5,643 nucleotides of DNA from an uncultured Caulobacteraceae bacterium (GCA_937952995.1 CALFYB010000122.1:1-5643), one strand, 5' to 3'. Shown: positions 1 to 5,401, counted from the first letter of the stretch. The notes: generated by a model from the letters alone, not told the origin. Made by a program: numbers and translations.

Positions 1-332
1 ATGCGCGACTCCGTCCACGCCACGGCCTCGACCAATGCCGGGCTGATACCCGCATTTTTGGCGGACAGGGCAATCGCAGCTCGCGGGGAGGGGCTTGCTG
101 ATGAGGTCGGTCTGAGGGGTGCCCTATAGGGTGCTGGTTGAGAGAGCACTTGGGAGGGCTGGCCCGCGCCGCGATAGGTGGCGGGACCCGAATGGGTAAT
201 GACCGTGCCGTCCGGAGAAATTTCGATCACCTGACCAAAGGCGGCTTCACAAGACAGCGCAGCCAGCACGCCTAAAAGGCCCCTGATTGAAAGGGAGCGA
301 GCGCATCTTGCTGTTTTGCGGCGTAAAGACAT
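1..332 (-). CDS. Lytic transglycosylase (SLT domain), 5' part, truncated by window edge
   Basis: This is the first 110 codons of a minus-strand gene that continues past position 1. The N-terminus (MSLRRK, then the hydrophobic run LLGVLAALS) looks like an export signal. The ALSC at residues 25-28 could be a weak lipobox, or cleavage could follow AFG near residue 33. Next come QVIEISPDGTVITHSGPATY, a segment I associate with alphaproteobacterial SLT proteins, and a Pro/Ser/Ala-rich linker (about 57-86). Residues 94-110 read AGISPALVEAVAWTESR, the start of the lysozyme-like SLT fold, with Glu108 as the expected catalytic acid. Such enzymes cleave the MurNAc-GlcNAc bond of peptidoglycan in the periplasm. 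The start at 332 is chosen because the signal peptide begins there. An in-frame ATG at 428 would add 32 residues that do not look like a signal, and neither start has a clear Shine-Dalgarno sequence. The gene is divergent from the molybdenum enzyme operon. The family call is good; the exact subfamily is open. Confidence 0.8.
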   Translation of the reverse strand, partial: MSLRRKTARCARSLSIRGLLGVLAALSCEAAFGQVIEISPDGTVITHSGPATYRGAGQPSQVLSQPAPYRAPLRPTSSASPSPRAAIALSAKNAGISPALVEAVAWTESR

Positions 333-473
333 CTGGGCAAACAATCCCAATCCACGGCTCCGGTCAATCGGGACGATAGGCCTGCCCCGGTGATAGATCC
401 CAGCGGCGGGCCCAAAACACCACTGCATTATGAAACGGTGTCGATGGCAATATAACTTTAGATATATTCAAAA

Positions 474-503
474 TTGTCTCGTTTTGAGAAATTTTCCTAT
501 AAA
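474..503 (+). promoter_or_regulatory. Candidate sigma70-type promoter for the molybdenum hydroxylase operon
   Basis: TTGTCT at 474-479 (4 of 6 matches to TTGACA) and TATAAA at 498-503 (5 of 6 to TATAAT) are separated by 18 bases, inside the AT-rich block. If used, it would give a leader of roughly 240 bases before the IorA-like start at 752. AT-rich DNA produces such matches by chance, and alphaproteobacterial promoters often differ from the E. coli consensus, so this is tentative. Confidence 0.3.
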
Positions 504-511
504 ACAGTGTT

Positions 512-540
512 GATAATTTTATCGATTAAATAGATTAATC
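512..540. repeat. Clustered inverted repeats (possible operator) just after the -10-like box
   Basis: GATAATTTTATC at 512-523 is a perfect inverted repeat of 5-base arms around TT. GATTAATC at 533-540 is a perfect 8-base palindrome. GATTAA also occurs at 524-529 and again at 533-538 as a 9-base-spaced direct repeat. They lie 9 to 37 bases downstream of the TATAAA box at 498-503, where a repressor would block transcription. The first unit loosely resembles a Fur-type GATAAT motif, but the match is too short to name a regulator. Confidence 0.35.
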
Positions 541-595
541 ACCCTTGGTTGTGTTTATTTTTGTTTAAGAGGCTGTTTGAGGCTCTTCGGACATG

Positions 596-609
596 ATTTT
601 AGCTAAAAT
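596..609. repeat. Perfect 14-bp palindrome, candidate operator
   Basis: ATTTTAGCTAAAAT at 596-609 is identical to its own reverse complement over all 14 bases, with no spacer, and symmetry ends sharply at the flanking G residues. It sits about 140 bases upstream of the IorA-like start codon. Its right half contains TAAAAT, which could also serve as a -10 box, though no good -35 lies at the right distance. A dimeric regulator site is the likeliest role. The regulator is unknown and not encoded in the window. Confidence 0.4.
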
Positions 610-629
610 GTCGCATTCAATATTTAAAG

Positions 630-648
630 TTAAGTCGAATTTACTTAA
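630..648. repeat. Inverted repeat TTAAGT-N7-ACTTAA, candidate operator
   Basis: TTAAGT at 630-635 and ACTTAA at 643-648 are perfect inverted copies separated by 7 bases, giving a 19-base site about 100 bases upstream of the IorA-like gene. Size and spacing suit a dimeric helix-turn-helix regulator. Chance occurrence in AT-rich DNA is possible. Confidence 0.35.
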
Positions 649-751
649 GATTCCTGTTTCCAGCGGCGGCTTAGGATGATTAGATCGCGCTAATGTAACC
701 GACCAGTACAGCGATGGCTCGGGTTTCAGCTCGCGAAGGATAAGTCCTCAG

Positions 752-1198
752 ATGGCAACGAACCTCACATTGAACGTCAACGGCAAAAACTACGCCGTCA
801 GTGTCCCCAGCACCGGCATGCCCTTGCTTTGGGTTATTCGCGATCTGATTGGATTGACGGGCACCAAATATGGTTGCGGAATTGAAGTCTGTGGTGCCTG
901 CACGGTTTTGGTCGGCGGCCAGCCTGTTCGGTCCTGTGATTACGATGTGGGGTCTGCGGTTGGTAAGGCGATCATGACGGTCGAAGGTCTCGCCGCCGAT
1001 GCGGACGGTAAGAAGGCTCAGGCGGCTTGGGTAGATAAGCAGGTTCCCCAGTGCGGCTTTTGTCAGCCTGGGATGTTGATGGCGACGGTGGGCGGCATGA
1101 AGGCCGGTCATCACGGCACCCAATTGGCCTCAGGATCGTCCAACATCTGTGTCTGCGGCACCTACCCTCGGATCGCCAAGGCGCAGCAGGGACTCTGA
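752..1198 (+). CDS. IorA-like (2Fe-2S) small subunit of a molybdenum hydroxylase (xanthine oxidase family)
   Basis: The 148-residue length is usual for the stand-alone iron-sulfur subunit. Residues 1-75 form the plant-ferredoxin-like domain with Cys42, Cys47, Cys50 and Cys62 (YGCGIEVCGAC, then C62). Residues 76-148 form the helical [2Fe-2S] domain with Cys101 and Cys104 (QCGFCQPG) and Cys133 and Cys135 (NICVCGTYPRI). All eight ligands are present. The subunit should carry electrons from the Mo site of the large subunit to an external acceptor. Gln105 fits the IorA/aldehyde dehydrogenase branch, where xanthine dehydrogenases usually have Thr. Val134 replaces the Arg common in the CRCG motif. 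There is no signal peptide, so if the enzyme is exported it would travel with its Tat-tagged partner. A Shine-Dalgarno-like AAGGA lies at 736-740, 11 bases before the ATG. It is the first gene of a pair, with 36 bases to the next. The family is secure; the substrate cannot be told from sequence. Confidence 0.92.
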   Translation: MATNLTLNVNGKNYAVSVPSTGMPLLWVIRDLIGLTGTKYGCGIEVCGACTVLVGGQPVRSCDYDVGSAVGKAIMTVEGLAADADGKKAQAAWVDKQVPQCGFCQPGMLMATVGGMKAGHHGTQLASGSSNICVCGTYPRIAKAQQGL

Positions 1199-1234
1199 AT
1201 TTAATGGCCCTCGCGGCCAAGAAGGATCATCCAA

Positions 1235-3454
1235 ATGGCAGAGACCGAAACGAACGTCAGCCGTCGCACCGTTCTCACGGGCGTCGTCGCAGCGGCGGGA
1301 ACCGCGCTTGTTGTGCCCGTCGTCTTGTCGAACGTGGCCAATTCCAACGTTGCGGTCGGCACTACGGCGGGATCCCCAACCGCGACGGCTTTGGGGGCCT
1401 ATTTGAGGATTGATAGCGCCGACAATGTCACCTTGCTGATCGGTTCAACCGAGATGGGGCAGGGGATCATGACGGGTCTGGCCCAACTGGTCGCCGAGGA
1501 GCTGCAACTCAACTGGACCCAGATAAAGGTCGAACACGCGCTAGCATCCGCTGCCTGGCCCAATCCGTATGGCAATCCCATCTTTGGTGCACAGCTCACC
1601 GGCGGTAGCACCAGCATGCGCGGCTGGTACATGCCCCTGCGCAAGGCCGCCGCGACCGCTAGGCAGATGCTCGTCGAGGCGGCCAAGGTCGTTGGCGGTA
1701 CCGGAACTTGGGCCATCATTCCCGGCGGTAAGGTTAGCAATGGCACAAAGTCGCTACTGTTCAGCGACCTGGTCGGCACGGCCGCAGGTCTGACGCCTCC
1801 GTCGACGGTCACGTTGGCGACAACCACGAACGTGATCGGCAAGCGGATGGCGCGGGTTGATGTCCCAGCCAAGGTCGATGGTTCTGCGGTCTTTGGTATG
1901 GATGTGCGGGTGCCGGGCATGGTCTATGCCAGCGTCGTCCATTGCCCAACCCTTGGCGGGGTGGTGAAGACCATGCCGACCACTGCGACTGGAGCGATTG
2001 CTCTGGTCAATCTCGGCAATGCCGTCGGTGTCGTGGCGACCGACACTTGGTCGGCCATGAACATTGCCAGTTCGCTGGCCTCAAAGATCACTTGGACCTT
2101 GCCCACCAATCTGGCGTCGCGCGATTCTGCATCCCTGCAGGCCACAGCCAGCCGACTGGTTGCCGATCCTGCGGCGGTCTTGAACTCGGTTAAGACGGGG
2201 GGTGTTGATGCGGTTGCAGCCTTAGCAGCGGCTAAGTCCAAGATCGATGTGACCTACAATCTGCCCTTCTTGGCCCATGCCTGTATGGAGGTCCTGAACT
2301 GCACCGCCTCGGTGACGGCGACCTCGTGCGAGGTTTGGGCTCCGACCCAAGGCCAACAGTTCTGCATTCCTACGATCAAGGCCATCACCGGGCTGGATGC
2401 GAGTGCGATTACGGTTCACACGACCTTCCTCGGCGGCGGTCTCGGTCGCAAGATCGAGCAGGACTATGTTGGTCAAGCGGTCAAGATTGCCAAAGCCGTT
2501 GGCAAGCCGGTCAAGCTGATCTGGTCGCGTAAGCAGGACTTCCAAAACGATATGTATCGCCCCTGCGCGACCATTCGCGTGCAGGCGGGTTTGGATGCCA
2601 GCAATGCCCTCAGTGGCCTGATCTATCGCAACGTCTCGCCCTCGATCAATATTCAGCGCAACACCAAGCCCGGTAACAATCCCGAAGATACGGGGGCCAT
2701 CGCCGGCGCTGCAGATCTGCCCTATGCCATCGGCGGCCAGAGGATCGAATATGTCCCTCTGATCACCGATATCCCGCTGGGCTACTGGCGTTCGGTGGGC
2801 GAGAGCTACAACACGTTTGCGGTTGAAAGCGCGCTAGATGAGCTGGCCGTCGCTGGCGGGCTCGATCCGATGGACCTGCGCCGATCTTTGCTGGTCGCGG
2901 GCGGCGATGCTCGCGCCGTTGCGGTTCTGGATGCCGTAAAGACGCTGAGCGGTTGGACTACGGCTGCCACGGCTGGCACAGCGCGCGGCGTCGCCTTCCT
3001 CAAGGGCTTTGGCAGCTACATCGCCGTCGTGGCTCAAGTCTCACAGACCACGGTCACCACGGCCACGCGCACGACCTTGACGATCCCAAAGGTCACCAAG
3101 CTGTTCTGCGCCATCGACTGCGGCCTAGCCATCAATCCCGACCAGATCGAAAGCCAGATGGAAGGTGGGTTGCTGCACGGACTGTCGGCGGCCATGTGGG
3201 GGCAGGTGACCTTCGCCAACGGCGTGCCCAGCGTTAGTAACTTCAGCAACTATCGCGTGGCCAAGGCGGGCGACACACCCACCTTCGCGGTCACCATCGT
3301 CGGCGGCACCGGTGCGACAGCTGCGGCACCGGGCGGGGTGGGTGAAACCGGCGTGCCTTGCGTGGCACCCGCCATCGCCAATGCCTTTGCCAAACTGACC
3401 AAGACCCGCCTGCGCTCACTGCCGTTCTATCCCGGCGCAACCATGAGCGACTAA
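1235..3454 (+). CDS. IorB-like molybdopterin-binding large subunit with Tat signal (xanthine dehydrogenase family)
   Basis: This 739-residue protein is about the usual IorB length. SRRTVLTG at residues 9-16, followed by a hydrophobic run to about 35, is a twin-arginine signal, implying export of the folded, cofactor-loaded enzyme. Molybdopterin-binding motifs follow: EMGQG (73-77), GGSTSMRG (123-130), the hammerhead-like domain starting at KRMARVDVPAKVDG (from 203), AHACMEVLNC (from 347), FLGGGLGRK (398-406), YWRSVGE (from 517), CGLAINP (629-635) and GGVGETGVP with Glu704 as the expected catalytic base. The Mo centre would hydroxylate an N-heterocycle or oxidise an aldehyde, with electrons leaving through the upstream Fe-S subunit. 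Departures from common family motifs are FLGGGLGRK (often FGGGFGR), MEV (often MEP) and SRKQD (often SREDD). A GAAGGA at 1221-1226 sits eight bases before the ATG. No cytochrome c, FAD subunit or XdhC-type maturation gene follows. Substrate is unknown; isoquinoline is only the name-giving example. Confidence 0.9.
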   Translation: MAETETNVSRRTVLTGVVAAAGTALVVPVVLSNVANSNVAVGTTAGSPTATALGAYLRIDSADNVTLLIGSTEMGQGIMTGLAQLVAEELQLNWTQIKVEHALASAAWPNPYGNPIFGAQLTGGSTSMRGWYMPLRKAAATARQMLVEAAKVVGGTGTWAIIPGGKVSNGTKSLLFSDLVGTAAGLTPPSTVTLATTTNVIGKRMARVDVPAKVDGSAVFGMDVRVPGMVYASVVHCPTLGGVVKTMPTTATGAIALVNLGNAVGVVATDTWSAMNIASSLASKITWTLPTNLASRDSASLQATASRLVADPAAVLNSVKTGGVDAVAALAAAKSKIDVTYNLPFLAHACMEVLNCTASVTATSCEVWAPTQGQQFCIPTIKAITGLDASAITVHTTFLGGGLGRKIEQDYVGQAVKIAKAVGKPVKLIWSRKQDFQNDMYRPCATIRVQAGLDASNALSGLIYRNVSPSINIQRNTKPGNNPEDTGAIAGAADLPYAIGGQRIEYVPLITDIPLGYWRSVGESYNTFAVESALDELAVAGGLDPMDLRRSLLVAGGDARAVAVLDAVKTLSGWTTAATAGTARGVAFLKGFGSYIAVVAQVSQTTVTTATRTTLTIPKVTKLFCAIDCGLAINPDQIESQMEGGLLHGLSAAMWGQVTFANGVPSVSNFSNYRVAKAGDTPTFAVTIVGGTGATAAAPGGVGETGVPCVAPAIANAFAKLTKTRLRSLPFYPGATMSD

Positions 3455-3481
3455 GTCCTTTGGGGCGATAGGCTGGTCCTT

Positions 3482-3511
3482 TTGATAGGGCGGGGCGCGA
3501 TAAGCTATTGC
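3482..3511 (+). promoter_or_regulatory. Candidate promoter for tRNA-Leu
   Basis: TTGATA at 3482-3487 matches the -35 consensus at five of six bases. GCTATTGC at 3504-3511 partly matches the Caulobacter housekeeping -10 pattern GCTANAWC, about 15 bases after the -35 heptamer. Transcription would begin near 3518, about 30 bases before the tRNA. The -10 lies within the right arm of the hairpin at 3492-3516, so the same bases may serve both as promoter DNA and as the 3' structure of the upstream mRNA. Confidence 0.35.
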
Positions 3512-3516
3512 GCCCC
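3492..3516. terminator. Strong hairpin between the IorB-like gene and tRNA-Leu (no U-tract)
   Basis: GGGGCGC at 3492-3498 pairs perfectly with GCGCCCC at 3510-3516. The stem continues inward with one G-U and three A-U pairs, giving an 11-base-pair stem around an AGC loop (3503-3505). It begins 37 bases after the IorB-like stop codon, where a transcript end is expected. Neither strand has a T-run after the stem, so it is not a standard intrinsic terminator. It could be a U-less terminator or a 3' end barrier against exonucleases. Confidence 0.5.
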
Positions 3517-3548
3517 AAGCCCATGAACGATAGGGACCGGGTCGGAAC

Positions 3549-3633
3549 GCGGATGTGGCGGAATTGGTAGACGCACTGGATTTAGGTTCCAGCGCCGAGA
3601 GGCGTGGAGGTTCGAGTCCTCTCATCCGCACCA
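3549..3633 (+). tRNA. tRNA-Leu (anticodon UAG), CCA encoded
   Basis: The full cloverleaf is readable. The acceptor arm GCGGATG (3549-3555) pairs with CATCCGC (3623-3629), followed by discriminator A and encoded CCA (3631-3633). The anticodon stem CTGGA/TCCAG (3576-3580, 3588-3592) encloses TTTAGGT, giving anticodon TAG at 3583-3585, which reads CUA and other CUN leucine codons. A long variable arm (about 3593-3605) marks it as class II. The T arm has TTCGAGT at 3611-3617. The total of 85 bases with CCA is normal for tRNA-Leu. It lies 225 bases upstream of tig on the same strand. Confidence 0.97.
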
Positions 3634-3723
3634 ACTCCCTTTAAATCGCTGTTTATGTGAGGGGCGGGCACAGTCCTATCCCCACGAAACCGTCCGTGAT
3701 CGCTTTAATCCCTGCCTTTGGGC

Positions 3724-3752
3724 TTGGATGGCGGCAAAGCTCGTGACATAAG
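3724..3752 (+). promoter_or_regulatory. Weak candidate promoter for tig
   Basis: TTGGAT (3724-3729) and CATAAG (3747-3752) are 17 bases apart, with three and four of six consensus matches. It would start transcription near 3760, just before the hairpin at 3766-3795, putting that hairpin at the very 5' end of the tig mRNA. The match is weak, and read-through from tRNA-Leu is an alternative. Confidence 0.2.
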
Positions 3753-3765
3753 AGCGCCCTCATGC

Positions 3766-3807
3766 GCCGTCCGGTGGGGTGACCTTTCGGACGGCTCAGA
3801 CGTTTTT
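3766..3807 (+). terminator. Strong hairpin with GUGA tetraloop and distal T5 run: tRNA terminator or tig leader structure
   Basis: GCCGTCCG at 3766-3773 pairs perfectly over eight bases with CGGACGGC at 3788-3795. Inside, two more G-C pairs (3777-3778 with 3783-3784) close a GTGA loop (3779-3782), a GNRA-type tetraloop, with G-U and U-U pairs between the two parts. A run of five T follows at 3803-3807, seven bases after the stem. That gap is longer than a classical intrinsic terminator allows, so termination after tRNA-Leu and a structured 5' leader of tig (start codon 63 bases on) are both possible. Confidence 0.45.
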
Positions 3808-3858
3808 GCAGGCGAAGGCGGACCATAAGCGGGCGCCCCGTAGGTTCGGAAAAATAAC

Positions 3859-5226
3859 ATGTCGATTCAGATTGCTGAAAAATCCGTTGATGGTCTTAGC
3901 CGCGTTTACGCGGTGTCTATCTCAGCCGCAGAGCTGGCCGAGCGCCAGGACAAGCGGATCAAAGAGATCGCGCCTCAGATGCAGCTTAAGGGCTTCCGCC
4001 CCGGCAAGGTGCCTGTGGCCCATGTTCGCCGCGTCCATGGCAAGTCGATCTTGGGCGAGGTCGTGGAAACACTGCTGACCGAAACCAACCAAAAGATCAT
4101 CGACGACAACAAGCTGCGCCCAGCCGCTCAGCCTGACTTCAAGCCTGTGTCCGACATGGATGCGGTCATGAACGGCACCGCCGATCTGGCCTATGAGTTC
4201 TCGGTCGAGCTGATGCCCGAGTTTGAGCCCGTCGATCCTGCGACCCTCGAGCTGACCCGTCCGGTCTATAAGCCAACCGACGTGGAAGTGGACGAGGCGC
4301 TGGCCGAACTGGCCGCTCAGAACAAGACCTACGAGCCGCGCAAGGGCAAGGCCGTCAAGGCCAAGAAGGATGACATGGTCGTCATCGACTTCATCGGCCG
4401 CATTGATGGCGTCGCTTTTGATGGTGGCACGGCCACCGACAGCGAGCTGGTGCTCGGTTCGGGCCAGTTCATCCCCGGCTTTGAAGACCAACTGATCGGT
4501 GCCAAGCCCGAAGAGGTTCGCACCGTCTCCGTGACCTTCCCTGAGGACTATCAGGCCGAGAGCCTGAAGGGCAAAAATGCCGAGTTCGAAGTGACCGTCA
4601 AAGAGGTCAAGGCTCCTGGCGAAACCAAGGTTGATGACGCCTTTGCTGAAAAGCTTGGCCTGTCGAGCCTTGAGACCCTGAAGGACGCCCTGCGCGGCCA
4701 AATCGAACAACAATATACCGCAGCCTCGCGCTTCAAGCTGAAGCGGGCTTTGCTCGACGTGCTGGATACGAAGCATGACTTTGCCCTGCCACCGCGCATG
4801 GTCGAAGCTGAGTTCGACGTGATCTGGCAGCAGGTCCAAGCCGACAAGGAAAGCGGTGGCCTGTCGCCTGAAGACGAGGGCAAGACCGAAGACCAGCTGA
4901 AGGGCGAATATCGCAAGATCGCCGAGCGCCGCGTGCGTTTGGGTCTGGTCCTTGCCGAGATCGGCCGCACCCAGAACGTGACGGTCACCGAGCAGGAAAT
5001 GCTGGGTGCCATGCGTCAGGAGGCCATGCGCTATCGTGGCCAAGAGCAGCAGGTGTTTGAATTCTTCCGCAGCAATCCAAACGCTCAAGCCCAGCTTCGT
5101 GCGCCGCTTTACGAGGACAAGGTCGTCGACCTGATCTTCGAAAAGGCCAAGGTCACGGACACGGAAGTGTCCAAGGAAGAGCTGATGCAAGACGACGACA
5201 TGCCTGAGGGCTATGGCGACGCCTAA
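3859..5226 (+). CDS. tig: Trigger factor, ribosome-associated chaperone and peptidyl-prolyl isomerase
   Basis: The protein has 455 residues, slightly longer than the E. coli protein (432). Residues 1 to about 150 form the ribosome-binding region, with the signature GFRPGKVP at 45-52, which docks near the nascent-chain exit. Residues about 165-251 form the FKBP-type prolyl isomerase domain (DDMVVIDFIGRIDG, FDGGTA, LGSGQFIPGFEDQLIG, FPEDY). Residues about 260-435 form the helical substrate-binding arms, with conserved-looking RVRLGLVLAEIG and a late YEDKVVDLIFEKAKVTD. The protein ends in an acidic tail (MQDDDMPEGYGDA). It shields and folds new proteins in the cytoplasm. The start at 3859 makes the N-terminus align with the family (MSIQIAEKSVDGLSR). 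Only a weak GGA-type ribosome site (3848-3850) precedes it. The gene lies between tRNA-Leu and clpP and ends at a strong terminator, so tig is probably not obligatorily co-transcribed with clpP. Nothing suggests damage. Confidence 0.98.
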   Translation: MSIQIAEKSVDGLSRVYAVSISAAELAERQDKRIKEIAPQMQLKGFRPGKVPVAHVRRVHGKSILGEVVETLLTETNQKIIDDNKLRPAAQPDFKPVSDMDAVMNGTADLAYEFSVELMPEFEPVDPATLELTRPVYKPTDVEVDEALAELAAQNKTYEPRKGKAVKAKKDDMVVIDFIGRIDGVAFDGGTATDSELVLGSGQFIPGFEDQLIGAKPEEVRTVSVTFPEDYQAESLKGKNAEFEVTVKEVKAPGETKVDDAFAEKLGLSSLETLKDALRGQIEQQYTAASRFKLKRALLDVLDTKHDFALPPRMVEAEFDVIWQQVQADKESGGLSPEDEGKTEDQLKGEYRKIAERRVRLGLVLAEIGRTQNVTVTEQEMLGAMRQEAMRYRGQEQQVFEFFRSNPNAQAQLRAPLYEDKVVDLIFEKAKVTDTEVSKEELMQDDDMPEGYGDA

Positions 5227-5252
5227 TTGGCCGCTGGCTAGACTTTAAAAGA

Positions 5253-5287
5253 GGGCGTCGATCCGCAGGGGTTGGCGCCCTTTTTTT
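5253..5287 (+). terminator. Intrinsic terminator after tig
   Basis: GGGCG at 5253-5257 pairs with CGCCC at 5276-5280, and the stem extends inward through U-G, C-G, G-U and A-U pairs (5258-5261 with 5272-5275). Seven T (5281-5287) follow directly. AAAA at 5247-5250 precedes the stem. It begins 27 bases after the tig stop codon and should end most tig transcripts before clpP. Confidence 0.88.
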
Positions 5288-5309
5288 CCGATCAAACGCT
5301 TTTGGTTGG

Positions 5310-5326
5310 GTTGCACGACTTGCAAC
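5310..5326. repeat. Inverted repeat GTTGCA-N5-TGCAAC upstream of clpP
   Basis: GTTGCA at 5310-5315 and TGCAAC at 5321-5326 are perfect inverted copies separated by five bases. The right arm overlaps the -35-like CTTGCAA of the candidate clpP promoter, so a protein bound here could control polymerase access. It could also be a chance 6-base repeat. Confidence 0.4.
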
Positions 5327-5349
5327 ATGGCCGGGAGCACGCAATATCC
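5319..5349 (+). promoter_or_regulatory. Candidate clpP promoter, possibly heat-shock (sigma32-like)
   Basis: CTTGCAA at 5319-5325 resembles the sigma32 -35 pattern CTTGAAA with one change. GCAATATCC at 5341-5349 faintly resembles the CCCATAT-type -10 after about 15 bases. As a sigma70 site it scores only four and three of six. A promoter is expected here because a strong terminator separates tig from clpP, and clpP genes are commonly heat-inducible. The assignment rests largely on position. Confidence 0.3.
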
Positions 5350-5357
5350 AAGACAGC

Positions 5358-5375
5358 CTGCTTCGCGCGAAGCAG
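5358..5375. repeat. Perfect 18-bp palindrome in the clpP leader or promoter
   Basis: CTGCTTCGCGCGAAGCAG at 5358-5375 equals its own reverse complement over all 18 bases. It ends 26 bases before the clpP start codon, about where transcription would start if the candidate promoter is real. As DNA it is a good dimeric operator. As RNA it could form a seven-pair stem with a four-base loop near the 5' end of the clpP message. It has no T-run and so is not a terminator. Confidence 0.55.
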
Positions 5376-5401
5376 CTCTTAGCGTAGATGAGAAGGCACC
5401 C

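Larger units (their letters stand above)
333..751. other. Divergent intergenic region with an AT-rich, palindrome-rich core
   Basis: This 419-base gap separates the divergent lytic transglycosylase and IorA-like genes. I find no convincing gene or structural RNA in it. Positions 333-420 are GC-rich like the genes. Positions 481-660 have 53 G or C in 180 bases (about 29%). The AT-rich core holds a sigma70-like promoter candidate and four short perfect inverted repeats, listed separately. A nine-codon ORF (714-743, MARVSAREG) ends eight bases before the IorA-like start codon, but it has no ribosome binding site and is not called. The region probably carries the promoters and operators for one or both flanking genes. 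Confidence 0.6.

Noticed and set aside
714..743. Possible nine-codon leader peptide MARVSAREG before the IorA-like gene
   Set aside because: There is no ribosome binding site, no regulatory codon run and no attenuator-like hairpin; the stop falls in the next gene's ribosome site by chance.
680..1123. Minus-strand 147-codon ORF opposite the IorA-like gene
   Set aside because: It overlaps a gene with all eight iron-sulfur ligands; no domain or ribosome site supports the antisense reading.
1205..1219. Short hairpin TGGCC-N5-GGCCA between the two molybdenum hydroxylase genes
   Set aside because: Only five pairs with no T-run; GGCC is frequent in this GC-rich DNA, so it is not called as a terminator.
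3611..3633. tRNA-Leu 3' end as an attachment site with a second copy in the window
   Set aside because: I looked for a direct repeat of the tRNA 3' end upstream and downstream and found none; no integrase is present.
3416..3634. Minus-strand 72-codon ORF containing MRGLEPPRLSALEPKSS
   Set aside because: This is the antisense reading of tRNA-Leu, a well-known source of false proteins in annotations; the tRNA fully explains the sequence.
3922..5190. Long minus-strand ORF of 422 codons opposite tig
   Set aside because: The plus strand is unmistakably trigger factor over the same bases. The antisense frame shows no recognisable domain and is an effect of codon bias.
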